A stretch of 64,000 bases of DNA from Trichoderma breve (GCF_028502605.1 NC_079232.1:7192001-7256000); one strand, 5' to 3'. Shown: positions 20,167-34,093, counted from the first letter of the stretch. The notes: generated by a model not told the origin, from the letters alone. Made by a program: numbers and translations.

Positions 20167-23100
20167 ATGACGTCCCCAGAGCCTGTTCCGATTGCCATCG
20201 TGGGCATGGGCTGTCGGTATCCTGCAGGAGCCAACAGCCCGGAGGAGTTGTGGAACGTTGTTGCTGAGGGTCGAAGTGGATGGACAGAAGTGCCTCTGGA
20301 TAGATTCAACCATGAGGCATTCTACCACCCCGAGCCTGAGATTCCAGGTACCATTAACCAGAAGGGAGGTCACTTCATAGACCAAGATATTTCTGCATTT
20401 GATGCTGGCTTCTTTGGAATAGCACAGCAAGAAGCAGAGACACTGGATCCACAGCAGCGTGTCGTGCTGGAGACTTCATGGGAAGCTATTGAGAATGCTG
20501 GCATTCCAATGCATCACCTCAAGGGGTCAGACACTGGAATATTTGGTAACGTGCATCTTCTAACCGTGCTATTGAATAGATGGCTAACGGTTCTCTAGTG
20601 GCCATGTTCGGCCATGACTTTGAACAAGCAACACACAAGGACCCAGTGGCCGTCTCCAAATACCACAATCTTGGGGTGGCACGCCCGTTGCTCGCAAACA
20701 GAGTGTCGTACATCTTTGATCTTCAAGGACCTTCGGTAGTAGTTGATACTGCTTGTTCAGGAAGCTTGGCAGCTATTAGCTTAGCCTGTCAAAGTCTTCG
20801 CTCTAGAGAGACATCCATGGCATTAGCAGGCGGTGTCAATCTGATATTTTCTCCAGATCAAATGTCTCTCATGTCAATGACTGGGTGAGTGTCCTTGATG
20901 AAGAGTGGATGGCTTGTTGGACACGCTCTCGCATAGAAATGAGACTAACAAATACATCCACAATAGGCTGTTCAACGACGAAGGGAGGTCTTTCACATTC
21001 GACACTCGCGGTAACGGCTATGGTCGAGGAGAAGGCGTAGGAATTGTTGTCCTAAAGCGCCTGGATGATGCACTGCGCAACGGGGACACCATTCGCGCCG
21101 TTATTCGAAACTCGGGCATCAACTCCGATGGCCGCACAAACGGAATCATGCTCCCCAATCAAGCCGCTCAAGAACGCCTTGCAAGGACCTTATTCCAAAA
21201 CATTCCATTCAGCCCATCTGACGTGCAGTATGTAGAGGCACATGGCACAGGAACCAAAGCCGGAGACAAAGTCGAAGTAAACACCATCCGAAATGTCTTT
21301 TGCGAGGGTCGCGAGAGCGAGAATCCGGTATTTGTTGGTGCTACGAAGCCCAACCTTGGACATTCTGAAGCGGCGAGCGGCACTGCAGGGCTTATCAAGA
21401 CGGTGATGGCGATGGAAAAGGGACTGATTCCGCCAAACATTCTGCTGGAAAACTTTAAGCCTGGGCTGGAACCGGGTCACTGGAGTATGGAGGTGAGATG
21501 AGCTACTTTTGCAAGATGATGAAGTTTGCACAGTTTCTAATGCAAGCAAATAGATTGCGCGATCGCTCACACCGTGGCCGTCAACAAAGACCAGTCGAAA
21601 GGCTGTGGTCAACAGCTTTGGATTCGGAGGGACAAATGCAATGCTGCTTTTAGAATTTGGGCGGGTTTACGATGGTAACTATGGTTGAACCTTTCAGTTA
21701 GAATCTCTACTTACACAAAGACCTTGCAGGCGCAAACAATTACATCAATGGCCTAGATCGCGACGAGCGTATCAGGCCAGACGAACCCAAGATCCCTCGT
21801 CTCTTCCCTCTATCTGCTACATCAGAGTTTTCTCTCCAGAATGCTGCCAAAGATCTTGCAGATTATTTGAAGCGTCGCGGCGACATTCGACTTGACGATC
21901 TTTCTCATACCCTCACCGGGCGAAGATCTCAATTCCAGTGGCGCACGAGCATTGTTGCTGAAGACGTCGATTCTCTCATCCAGAGTCTTTCAGCAAAAGA
22001 TCTAGTACGGAGCAAGATACCAAACAAAACTGCAAATGCCTTCGTCTTTACCGGACAAGGCGCGCAGTGGGCGAGGATGGGTCACAACCTCCTATCGGCG
22101 GAAGCCAATGAGTTCACGAGATCCATCTCGGCTTCGGAACAGCTGCTCAAGGAATTTGGTGCTCAATGGAGCCTTGTCGAGGAATTATCCAAGGACGCAG
22201 CATCAAGTCGCTTAAACGACAGTACATATGGCCAACCTGCCAGCACAGCCGTTCAAATCGCTCTCGTTGACCTCTTGAAGAGCTGGAATGTCCTGCCCTC
22301 AGCGGTAGTTGGTCATTCCAGCGGTGAAATCGCCGCGGCATATGCTGCTGGAGCTATTTCTCACAAGGCAGCTATGCTTGCTTCATACCATAGAAGCTTC
22401 CTGGCTGAATTGTCTAAACAACGGACTACACAGCGTGGAACTATGCTGGCTGTTGGGCTCGGACGTGAAGATGCTGAAAGGTACATTGGAAAATTGGAGG
22501 CTCCAGGTATTGTGGTGGCTTGTATCAACAGTCCATCGAGTGTAACGATCTCTGGTGATGCAGATGGTATTTCAGCGTTGAAAGACGCTCTCGATGAAGA
22601 TCAAATATTCAACCGGCGACTCAAAGTTGATACGGCGTATCACTCTCACCATATGAAACTGGTTAGCTCTGATTATCTGCAACAGCTCGAGGGACTCGAG
22701 GCAGGCACAACGGATCCCTCGATTCGCTACTTTTCCAGTGTTACGGGACAAGAAAAGTTGGATGGTTTTGGTGGCTCATACTGGGTCGAGAACTTGGTGT
22801 CCCCAGTCCGCTTCTCAGATGCTTTACAGAATTTGTATCATCAAGTAAAGCAAGGTTCCCTCAATATTGTCGAGATAGGCCCACACTCGGCTCTCTCTGG
22901 ACCAGTCAAACAAACCCTGGCAGGGCTACAGAGTGAAGGGTCTTCATACACCTATATTCCCACGTTGGTACGTAATGAACATGGCGTCAGGTCTCTCATG
23001 AATGCGGGATCGAGTCTCTTCCGTGGTGGTAGCGACATCGATATGAGCGCGGTGGCTTCACTCAGCATCTCACACTCATCGCTACCAGCTGTTCTAGGAG

Positions 23101-26100
23101 ACTTGCCGACCTACTACTGGAATCACACAACAACTCATTGGACAGAGTCGCGACTCAGCCGCGAGTACAGATGTCGAAAGTATCCCGCCCATGATCTTTT
23201 GGGTTCTCGAGTGATTGCATCATCGGATAGCCAACCTAGCTGGCGAATACTGTTGAGTACTGACAGGCTTCCATGGTTGCAAGACCACGTCGTCGATAAC
23301 TTTATCGTGTTCCCCGCTGCTGGATACATGACCATGGCAATCCAAGCCTTGCAACAACTGGATCAGGATCGTCGCCCAGATCTAAAGCCCAAGGGTTACA
23401 GACTAAAAAATGTTTCCTTCAAAAAGACTTTGACGCTGCCCAAAGATGACACGCCCGTTGAAGTCATCATATCATTCCAATATGCCGACTCGAGCGATTC
23501 TTGGGCCTTTACTGTCTCTTCAATGTCAGACCAAGGCAAATGGCAGGACCACTCAAGTGGAACTATATCAGCCGTCTTTGAGACTGATTTGGATGAGATT
23601 GAACAGACTCGTGAAGCAGAATACAGTCAAAAGTCTCAGATCTCTCGTCTTACAAGCGCTGGTGAGAATTGTAACAAGATCATTTCACACAAGGAGCTAT
23701 ATGCCCAGATGGCTGCAACAGGCAACCAATATGGCCCTACATTTGCAATCAACGACGAAATGAGGATATCAAGCTTCCAATCTCTGAATAAACTTGTTGT
23801 GCCGGACATTCTTGCAAAGATGCCTGGGCAATTCATGCAGCCACACGTTATCCATCCCACAACGCTCGATGGAATCATTCAGTCGTGTCTTCCTGTTTTC
23901 CAACAGCACTCCATCAAGGGGTCCGTCATGCCGATTCTCATCAGCGATGTGTTTATTTCGACAGATATTGCCAATAAGCCAGGCAGTCAACTCCAGGCCG
24001 TGTGCGATTTGAGTGATGTATTTGCGCACTCTACAAGCTTTAGCACAGCAGTCTTTCAAGCAAGAGAGAATGGTGAGCCACAATGTGTCCTCACTATGGA
24101 TAGAGGAGAGATTCGCGTGGTTGGAGAGGCTCAGTCTTCTCAGGCTATCAGCAACGACAACATCTTTAAGATGGAATGGGGTCTCGACACTTCATCAATT
24201 ACCGCCGAGATCATCGAGTCTGTGGTGATTCCCTTACAGTCCGACGAGGCCGGTATTTCTCAGGCAGAGAAAGTCAATCTGACTTCTGTTGCTTGCGCGA
24301 GATACATTGATTGGGCTGTCAGAGAAATGAATGATCGTGGACTCACTGTGAAAGACGACCATCGAGTCAACTGGTGGAAGTTGCTGCAAAAGTTTGCTGC
24401 CTCAGAGGTAGGCAAGTCTCTCATCCAACAGAGCCCAAAGACCAAAGAAGACTTGGATAAACTCACCTCGAGGCTGGGCGTCGAAGGAGAGGCCGTGGCT
24501 AGAATTGGACCTGAGCTGATTCTACTCTTGACGGGTGAAACTGATCCGCTCACTCACTTCCTCAAGGACGATCTTTTGTTCCGAGTGTATCATTCTGATG
24601 AAGGCGCTCGACCCAACCAATACATGGCTGACTACGTCAAGATGCTCACGTTCCAAAGGAGAGATCTCAGAATTCTGGAAATTGGCGCCGGTACTGGAGG
24701 CACGACATATCGTATTCTTCAATCATGCACTCCCAACGGCGATAGTTTCTGCGCAGAATACATGTACACAGATATTTCCTCTGGATTCTTCGAGGCCGTC
24801 CGCACAACCCGGCTAAAGGATTGGGCTCACCTCTTGACATTCCAGACTCTAGATCTCGAAAAGGACGCAGCAGAGCAAGGATTCAAAGAGCACTCTTACG
24901 ATCTCGTCGTTGCTGCAAACGTCGTCCATGCTACACGATCTCTGGCAAAGTCACTCAACACCATCCGCAAGCTGCTAAAGCCTGGCGGTGTACTTGGTCT
25001 TGTGGAACTTACTAGGACAACGCCGTACATCAACATGACGTTTGGATCGATTCCCGGCTGGTGGGCTGGTGTTGACGAAGGACGAACTGAAAGCCCGCTT
25101 CAATCTGCTGAGCAGTGGAACGCACATCTTCAAAATGCTGGATTTTCGGGGGTTGATCTGGCTGCATATGATCTTCCTGAGCCAGAGAGACATTGTGCTC
25201 TGCTGTTGTCGACTGCTGTAGCGGCTCAGCCGTTGGATAACAGGCTTGATGCTCCCCGATTCAAAATCCTGAATTCCATTGCGGAGAATCAGTATGCACA
25301 TGGATTTTCAGACAAATTAGCTACCGCTTTGACTACCAAGGGCTTTCAATCTTCCATTGACGAGTGGGAAAAGACTGCTGCCGACGATTCGCGCTCCTAC
25401 ATCATCATCGAGTCTTCTAACCAGCCTCTCCTCACACAGGCTTCCAGCGAGAAATTTGCCCGCATCACGGAATTATTATCCAGTGTGAAAAAGGTGTACT
25501 GGATCAGCTTCGCAAATGCTAGCGGCAATGTCGTGCCGGAGAACTCGTTGATCACAGGAGTCTCGAGATCCGCACGAAACGAGAATCCCCATCTCGATTT
25601 CTTCACTGTTGATGTGCAAGACTCTCTGGACCAACATCCCGACAAAGTCTTACAGGCCATCACAACATTCATCAGTTCTACAGAAAACAAGATTGCAAAG
25701 AACGAGCCCCGTGAGTTTGAGCTCATGTACAAGGACGAAAAGCTACAAATCCAGCGCTTCGTCGCGAATGAGAAACTCTCACGAGCAGTTTCGACCACTT
25801 CAGACGACTCAGAGACAGAAGAAGTCAAGTTCCACCAGCCTGAGCGTCCTCTCAAGATCAACGTCGACAAGCCCGGTCTCTTGAACAGCCTCGTATTCAT
25901 CGATGATGATGCCGGCGAACTCGGTCCCGATGAGATTGAAATCCAGTCTTACGCCTGGGGCCTCAACTTCTCAGACGTCTTTATTGCCCTCGGTCAACTA
26001 CCTCCCACTCAACCCATGGTCGGCGAAAGCGCAGGTATTGTTACAGCTGTTGGATCCAACTTCAAATCGCAGTACAAGCCCGGTGATCGCGTAACGGCCA

Positions 26101-29100
26101 TGTTCGGCACACCTTATGCCAGTCGAACCAGGACAAACGGCCATTTGATTCATCGCATTCCTGATTCTCTATCATTCACAGATGCTGCCTCGATTCCTCT
26201 GACTTTTGCAACGGCATACTACTCGCTCTTTGACTGTGCCAATCTCCGTCAGGGGCAAACAATTCTGATACACTCTGCTTCCGGAGCATTGGGCCAAGTA
26301 GCCATCAAGGTTGCTCAACGACTTGGCGCAGTCATTTTTGCCACCGTTGGCAGTGTCTCCAAGCGGGAAATCCTCATGGAGCAATACGGCATCCCGGAGA
26401 GTCACATCTTTAGCAGTCGCACAACCGATTTCGCAGCTGGTGTCAAGCGACTCACGAATGGTGCCGGGGTGGACGTGGTCTTGAACTCTCTCTCTGGTCC
26501 TATGCTTCATGCTTCTTGGGAGTCTGTCGCTGCATTTGGGACCTTTGTTGAGGTGGGCAAGACGGACATTTCCCGTCGCAGTCAGCTCAACATGAAGCCG
26601 TTTGAGAGGAACCTGAGATTCGTCAGTGTGGACTTGGTAGGACTTTCGAAGCAGCGACCAGCAGAGTGCCAGAGACTCTTGGAGAGAATCTTCGCCGACT
26701 TTGGAGCTGGACACTTTACACCACTGCCAGTAACAGCCTTGCCTATTGGTGATATCGAAAAAGCCTTCAGACTGATGCAGAGCCGGAAGCATACTGGGAA
26801 AATCGTTCTAGAGGCTTCCGATGAGTCTACAGTTCAAGCCAAGGTAAAGCCTCTTCAACTACGAGCCGACGGAACGTACATCATTGTTGGCGGCCTTGGA
26901 AGTTTGGGCAAGCATCTGTGCAGGCATCTCCAAGAAAAGGGCGCACGGCACATTGCCTTGTTTACGCGACAGAGTTATGATGACGCGGCTAAGGGTGAGA
27001 TGGAGAAAGAGCTCACTGATATTCCCGATGCTGTTGTCAAGATTGCGACGTGTGATGTTGGAAATGCCAGCGTGGTTGAACAAGTGGCCAAGCAACTTGG
27101 TGAAGATATGCCGCCAGTAAGAGGCATTCTTCATGGTGGTATGGTGTTGTCGGTAAGTTGAGTCTAGAATATGTAGTCTGAAGAGTATAAGATTTTGTTG
27201 GCATGACACTAACAATTCTCATCAGGACCGAACGATATCCCAAATCACACAGCAAGACTTTGAGATTGCCCTCTTGCCCAAGTACCATGGCACGATCAAC
27301 CTCTACAATGCATTCTACAACAAAGACGTCGACTTCTTCATCAACCTCTCTTCTCTTTGCGGTGTTGTCGGCACAATCGGACAGTCCAATTATGCTGCTG
27401 GAGGCACATATCAGGACATGTTTACGCACACTCAAGTATCTGCAGGCCGCAAGAATTTCGTCACCATTGATTTTCCCTTGATTAAGAGTACATATACCGT
27501 TACCCAGGAGCACACTCACTCTTTGGCTAGACAGGGCGTTCAGTTGCTTCCTATCGAGATTGCACTGCCTGTTGTGGACTATGCGATGAGCGGGAAGGCA
27601 TTCAAGGATGGCAATCACCAGATCGCGTTTGGTCTCGATCCGCAATCCTTCATTGATCAAACGATTCCAGGTGGAAGAGTGCCACCGCTCGTGTCTCATA
27701 TTTTATCTGCTCACGGCCGAGGTCTTGCGCGTCAAGCCAGTCGTGAAAATGAACAAACTGCAGAAGAAAAGATTGCTCTTGCATCAACTGTCGAAGATGC
27801 AGAAGAATTAGTTCTGGTTGCAATCCGCGACAAGATCGCGTCTCTTACCGTGCTGGAAGCCGAAGAACTTGATGTCGACCAGTCTATTGCAAACATGGCA
27901 CTCGACTCGCTCGTCGCCACCGAGATCAAGAACTGGATCACTAACAAACTTCAGGCGCCAGTCCAAACGTCGGATATTTTGGATGCACCGAGCCTTCGTT
28001 ATCTTGCTGCTTTTGTCACCAAAGGCTCCAACCTGGTGAAGAGTAAAGTTGGCTCACAGCAGAATGGGCAGAACGACGATACTAATGGCGATAACAACGC
28101 CGTCAATGCCAAGAGAGAGGTTGCCCTTCCCAAGTATCCCATGCAGACGCTCGAAGGGACGCTAGAAATCTTCCTCGATTCCGTCGGCCACATTGCAAAC
28201 GAAGATGAGTTGAAGGTTACTCGTGAAGCCATCGGCGCTTTCCAGGCCCCTGATGGACTGGGACAGCAGCTGCAAAGACGACTGGCCAAGATGTCTGGAG
28301 ATGAAGGCGAGAATAACGAAGTCGTCGACATGTACGTGAGGAACAAGTGGCTTCGAGGACGAGACTGGAGGCCTAGGCTGCGAAATTTTTTCGCTACTTT
28401 GCCTGGACAAGATACGCTTCGCCAACCTCAGGCGAATCAGGCAGCGGAACTTACATTGGGGGCGTATAAGTACAAGCTGGCTCTGGATGCGGGAACAGTT
28501 CAGCAGGATTATTACAATGAACAGGCACTGGACAGTAAGTGAAATTGCATGACCTTTTCTTATGGCGGTACTGACATGATGCGATTTAGTGGCCACTGTC
28601 TATTGGCTTTTCAGCACGAATCGCACCCCAGCCCTTGGCTGCGATGGCTACGACAGATACCCAGAGAGTGACTACATTGTTGTTATGAAACGTGGACACA
28701 CATTCAAGATTCCCATGAGAGACCGCAACGGCGAAGTTGTAGCGTACAACAAGCTCGTCTCCATCTTCCAAGCCATATCTCAGCATACCCCAGAGGAAAC
28801 AAACTGGACCAGTCTGCTTACTACCGCAAATCGTGATGAGTGGGCATTTGTAAGTCTAAAATATTAGCGATATTCTCTCCTTTCACTTCTCTCAGCTATC
28901 ATATATATTTCCAGCAGGCCATCGTGCAAAGCTAACTGTGCTCCAGGCCCGTGATGAAATAATAATGGGAAGCGAAGACGGCCGTAACTTTGTCAAGACA
29001 ATCGAAGAGTCTCTCTTCATCATCTACCTCGAAGACGTCTCCCCCGAAACAGCAAACGATCGCGCAGACGTCTTCCTCCTGGACGACAATTCCAACCGCT

Positions 29101-30073
29101 GGCTAGACAAGACGCTCTCCTTTGTCGTCTGCGCCAACGGCGTGTCTGCCATCTGGGGCGAGCACACCATGGTTGACGGCACCACGTTTGGCGGGTTGAT
29201 CAAAGCTCTCAGCTCGCCGTCAAACAAGCCAATCCAAACATCCAACGGATCATCTACCGATAACACCGTGGTCGACGGTGACTTTTCCTATATTTCATTC
29301 ACGTTACCAGCCACCCTTTCAAAACGCATCTCTCCGCTCCAAGTTCAACATCAACGAGCTCACGATGGCTACACGCTCGCCAATCTCACTCACACTTACT
29401 ACGCAGCCACTTATCTAAGAAAGCAAAAGCTCCCGCCAAAGACTGTCATCCAGCTGGTAATCCAAGTAGCCGTCCGCCGCCTCTTCGGATACAACCCCCT
29501 AGGCGCAGTGGACGTAATCTCCCAGCGCCCATTCCGCGGTGGACGAACAGACATGATTTACATCATGACGCCACCCGTCCAGGCATTCTGTGCTGCAGCA
29601 GAGGATCCTTCTGTCAGTGGTATTGAGAAAAGACGATTGTTCCTGGAGGCAGTCAAATCACACGCAAGGCTCGTGGCGCTGGCAACTCGAGGAAGAGGAT
29701 TCAGATGGCATCTCATGGCGCTCCGCGAGATGATGGAGCCTGGCGAGGAGCTTCCCACGTTCTATAAAGATACTGTTTTCGCCAGGACAAGCGAGCGGCC
29801 GGTTTGCACGAGTTTTACGGAATTTGGACTTCCAGAGATGGGACGGTGTCAGCCTCACAAGCCTGACGTATGGGTTGGTGTGCAGGTCTTTGACGAAAGG
29901 TAAGCAAACGTGTCAGACACGGGAATGAGTATGAGGTATTGTTTGCTGACAGTGACGTGTTTAGAGTTCAATTTACGGTGATTAATGGGGAGAGAAAGTC
30001 GGATGAGTTTGTGGACCATCTCAAGGCGGCTGCGGAGGTTGTGAGAGACATAATTGAGACTAATGCGGTATAA
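20167..30073 (+). CDS. Highly reducing polyketide synthase with C-terminal carnitine acyltransferase domain (3121 aa)
   Basis: Nine exons: 20167-20545, 20599-20884, 20967-21492, 21554-21674, 21730-27152, 27226-28534, 28590-28849, 28947-29899 and 29965-30073. Together they give 9366 nt in one frame. Domains in order: ketosynthase ([23 protein letters not shown]); acyltransferase (GQGAQW, GHSSGE near 631); dehydratase (catalytic His in [11 protein letters not shown] near 956, Asp in HPTTLDG near 1144); C-methyltransferase (LEIGAGTGG near 1420); enoylreductase (AWGLNFSD near 1842, HSASGALGQ near 1952); ketoreductase (GGLGSLG near 2154, Tyr near 2300); ACP (MALDSL, Ser near 2471); choline/carnitine acyltransferase (from about 2546, catalytic His in WGEHTMVDG near 2840). 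The last domain is known in a Trichoderma virens HR-PKS to release the chain reversibly onto polyols. All catalytic motifs look intact. The DH motif has Asn where Gly is usual. No P450, oxidase or regulator adjoins it; a nitroreductase converges on it. Confidence 0.95.
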
Positions 30074-30369
30074 GGGTTAGGACAGACTATGAGTTTATGA
30101 TGGCATTATTTGATAAAGTTCCAGAGCCTCTAGTTGGTTCAACTTTTATTATATTTATCCAATTGGATTTGACTACAGTGAATCTCTTGGGCTCCTCATG
30201 CAAAAGAGGGTTTAAGTTGCACACTATTCACGATGCTACGCCAGTTGTGTTTAACAACACAAAGCCAAAACATTTTGTAAAGCAATATTCTATTCGTTTC
30301 TATGAATAGTCTATAAACATTGCGCTATTTAACAGTTTCATTTCCAAAAATCTATTTTATACAACCCAC

Positions 30370-31090
30370 TTAAGCAACAACCTTGAGGGTCTCGCTGAGA
30401 GGCAGCTTCTCAGGGACAGCCTCGGGGTGAGGCTGGGCAAGGTCGCCGTAGTTGAGGTGAGCCTTGAGGGAGTAGTCGGCAGGGACGCCGAGGTAGGACT
30501 TGATGACGGCCTCGACGGGGGGGATGGCCTGCAGGTGCTGCAGGTTGGCGCCCAGGCCCTCGAGCTCGAGGGCGGTCCAGACGAGGATCTGGGCCATGCC
30601 GGTGCTGTGGTCGGCGAACTGGGGGAACATGTGGGCGGCGGACTGGTGCTTGGTGCCGGCCTCCTTGATGGCATCACCGCTGTCCCAGAAGACGACCTGT
30701 GAATGATGAGTTAGTTTCGTGTTGTAAGAGGATTTCAGTGCATATTATAAGCAAGGGTGTAAGTGTAAGTCAAAAACGTACTGAGCCGTAAGCGCCCTTG
30801 TGGGCAGCAAAGATGCCGCTCATCGTCTTCCAGACCTCCTCGCCGGCGCCCTTGAGGATGGGCTCGGCCTCCTTGGTGATGGCATCCCACAGGCCCTTGT
30901 GCTTCTCGCCGGTGACAATGGTGATGCGGCCGGGCTGGGTGTTGTATGAAGAGGGGGCGAAGGAGAGGACCTCGCCGACAATCTGCTTAACACGCTCATC
31001 GGAGACGGCAGAGGTGCTCTTGAGGCCGTAGACGGTGCGGCGGTGCTTGGCGGCAGCGAGGAACTGGTCGGCGGTGATGGTAGGGGCCAT
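30370..31090 (-). CDS. Nitroreductase family protein, Frm2/Hbn1-like (211 aa)
   Basis: Exons are 30782-31090 and 30370-30696; the intron runs GTACGT...TTCACAG. The protein has the fungal nitroreductase pattern: HRRTVYGLK near the start (FMN phosphate-binding Arg region), FAPSSYNTQPGRI, a central GSVVFWDSGDAI and a C-terminal PQFADHSTGMAQILVWTALELEGLGANLQH. Family members are soluble FMN-dependent flavoproteins that reduce nitro compounds or quinones and are linked to lipid and stress signalling in yeast. Length is normal. Codon use is strongly biased to C/G-ending codons (CTC, GAG, GCC), unlike the neighbouring PKS, suggesting high expression of a core-metabolism gene rather than a PKS tailoring enzyme. 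It converges on the PKS with 296 bp between stops. Confidence 0.9.
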
Positions 31091-32390
31091 TGTGAGTGAT
31101 TTGAGTGATTTGTATGGTAAAAAGATGCTATGTAGGTTGTTTTAGTGTGAGTGAGTGAGTTGAGGATGGAATGAGTGGTATGAGAGAGAGAGGAGGCTCG
31201 GTATATATCTCTATCAACCTCCCCCCGTCTCCATATTCATACATGTAAGTCTACTCCTACTACTCCATACAACTACTAATATTGAATAATCAAAAACCTC
31301 CATCAAACCCCTCCTCAGCTTAACTCCAGTTTCACAGACTCAATCCAAGCTCTCCATCTCAGACGGTTGCATTGCACCACCCCCTGGCCCCTGCTGACAC
31401 ATAGTTTGTAATTCACAAACGGCGCTACCAAATCTGTCCTGTTTGTTGGATCCTCCCGCAGGCGTTATTTTTTACTGCAGGATTCAGGCAGCGACCGCTT
31501 TTTATTATATAATTCCCGCGCGGGTGATCCTCAATCAACTAAAAATCAACGCGCGTTTAGGCTCGGTTTCTAGTGTTTCTAGTGTTGCGGCTATTGTCCG
31601 CTGGGGTGGCCGTTGTCCGCTCTTGTGGAGGGACATTATCTAACTACCCGCGCGAGTGATTGATAAAGCAATTAATAATGCCTAAATTCTTATTTCCATG
31701 GTGATGACAGACGCTCATTCAGCCACTTCTGTGGGGGCGCTGAGGAGATCGAGATGGTTCTAAATTAGATCGAGCGCTATTCTACGAATATACATACAGC
31801 TCAGCATATCCCTCTTGTGTCTAGTTGATAACCGGCAACTTGATTGTACATCATCAGTGCATGACAATTGGACCCCTATTATCCATCCATCCTATTATAT
31901 TCAGGCTCTCTCTCTCGATGGAGGGGTTATGAGATCTGACAGAAATGAGCCCCTCCAGCCCCTCAACCCCTCAATGCAAGCACAAAGCATTCATACATTA
32001 ACTGGCATTAGCTACGCCCCAAATCTATGAAGAATCAAGGCTCTTGTCAGCCAATTGCAGCTTGACGTGTCTGTGGAATGATGTCTCTAATTTTGGGTTT
32101 CCTGTATACTACTGTACCTCTGTCTATCAGGGTTTCACTTTCAACTGCAGCTAGCATGCAATATGCCGCATTGTGAAGCTGTGAAGCCCCTCCTCGGCGC
32201 GGGGAAGGCCGAAGCTTGCCATGCAGGGTCCTTTATCAGCATCTTCACCTCCCCTCCTCTCCCTCTCCTTCATGTACTGTAACCCCATCGTTGGCACTTT
32301 TGTATTCACCGTCAAAGGAGGTGGTAACGGGTAAGAAACCCCCACGCACGCCAAGAATGGTACCATATCTCTCATCTCATATCTCGTTTC
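31091..32390. other. Intergenic region upstream of the nitroreductase
   Basis: Left part is the nitroreductase promoter, with TATATA at 31202-31207 on the minus strand and several CCCCT (stress-element-like) pentamers around 31308 and 31380. A short GTGA run sits at 31147-31160. The remainder faces the 3' end of the Vps62-like gene. No coding sequence was recognised. Confidence 0.6.
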
Positions 32391-34093
32391 TCATCTCTCG
32401 TCTCTCGCCTCAAAGTCGTCCTGATCGCGATGTAGGCCAGAACTCTCTTCTCTGTAGCTCATGTCGTTGAGCGGAATATCCGTCGTCTCTAGTTTTTTGT
32501 ATCCCTTGGTCCTCCTGTATTTCTTTATTCCGTACCTGATCCCAAACGCCGTCAGAATTATGAAGCCAACGACCACACTCAACGATACCCAGAGCCTCCA
32601 TCCGCGTATGCAGCATGGGTACCAGAACATGAAGATGCCAACCGCCCACTGCATCCACGGCTTCTTCTCGCGCTGGTCGGGATGCAGGCCCTTTCGCACG
32701 AGATTCTTCACGATTGGACCCTGCGGCCCCGAGACGAATCGTTTCAACCCAAAGTGGGGGACTGTCTTTTGTCGAATGTCGTTATCCGGATACTGCTCAT
32801 CGCCCCAGATTCCCGTAAAGTAGAAGAAGGATGTGAAATTCGACGCGGCGGAGGAATTGGCACCAGAAAGAAAGAGGCGCGTCAGCTTGAAGCTGGCAGG
32901 GTCGAGATGATAGAAATACGCCGAAAGGACGGGATCCCAGAGCCGACCAGCATCACAAAAATCCACCAATGCTGCATCATGAACGTGGTTGCTGAGAAAA
33001 AAAAATGCCTGTTAGCGCCAGGGCATTGAAAAGGGGTCATTCAAGGTAAATGCAACTCACCCAGTTGAGGCATAATTTGCGTGCGATCCGTATGCGCTGA
33101 AGACAAAAGGCTATCGAGACATGTTATTACGTGATGGCCACCAAGCTTGCAGATTGTTGAGGTGTTCTTACCCGCCCACCCTTCATCGAAAGAGCCTTGT
33201 CATTCCAGTTGTACGCAGAGCCGCTCACATGCTGGCTATAGTAGATGCCCGTGGGCTTCCCATCCCGAAACCGGACCATGTTGTGTTCCCTTTTGGACAT
33301 GATTTAGCAATTGACGCCGTAGACGGAGTGGGAGTAGGAGTGGGAGTAGGGAGGATTCTCACCAGTCTCCAACATGGTCTCCAAAGTGCATTCCGTGCTT
33401 AGTATCCTCAATTAGGCGGTTCAGGGGCTCCAGAACTTGCGTAATGTTTGCGCCGCGGTCATACGAGTAAAAGTAGAAGAAGAAGGCGTCGACGTCTCGA
33501 GCGCTCTTCTCAACGAGTATCACAACACATGGCGTGGCGTTTGCAATCCTGCCCGACTCGTCTGGAAGCGATCCGTACAGCCATGCGGGCAACCCGGTAA
33601 TGTCGTCGTTCGAGGTCAGGGCGATTCTTCCACCTTTTGTGTCGACGTCGTTGAGAAGGGCGAGGTTATCGAGGTCGAGCTTTGGAAGGTTGGGGATGGA
33701 GCTCTGGTTGGTGGCGGGGGTTGTGTGGCGGATGTGTTGGAGCAAGTCAGCCGGTCGAAATGGATCGTCCGAGTGTAGCCAGACAAGCGGCGCTGTTTCA
33801 AAGATGGTAAATTAGTCTTAGACGTTCTAGACGTGAGGTATCCAGACGTAGTGGAAGCATGCATGGCCGTGCTGGGACAACGGAGAAGACAGAAGAGAGA
33901 AACGTTGTGAAAGGCTTCCCGTACCGTATTGAGTCACGTAATCCGGCACAATGCGACTCGACTCTGCCAATATAGAAGACGAAGACGCATCCCGGGTTGT
34001 CGGCTTAGAAAGGACACAGAGCAGCTGCACGGCCAGCAGCGCAATGCTCAGGCAGAGCCGCCGGGCGAAGGAACATGAATATTGGCCGGCCAT
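32391..34093 (-). CDS. Vps62-like membrane protein (455 aa)
   Basis: Five exons: 33925-34093, 33363-33792, 33172-33289, 33061-33110 and 32391-32991, all with GT-AG borders and summing to 456 codons. An N-terminal hydrophobic segment (LCLSIALLAVQLLCVLS) acts as signal peptide or anchor. The Vps62 family core follows: YAPLVWLHSDDPFRPADLLQH, FFFYFYSYDRG, HFGDHVGDWEHNMVRF, YYSQH and AYGSHANYASTGNHV. A second hydrophobic segment near residue 400 (VSLSVVVGFIILTAFGI) precedes a charged, probably cytosolic, tail. Yeast Vps62 was named from vacuolar sorting phenotypes; its biochemical role is unclear. The third intron from the stop side contains a GTGGGAGTAG-type short repeat near 33328-33350. The gene is divergent from the HET-domain gene. 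Confidence 0.88.

Noticed and set aside
30427..30702. Plus-strand frames opposite the nitroreductase
   Set aside because: They are shadows caused by the strong C/G-ending codon bias of the nitroreductase.
31147..31160. GTGA short tandem run in the nitroreductase promoter
   Set aside because: Too short to treat as a separate repeat feature.
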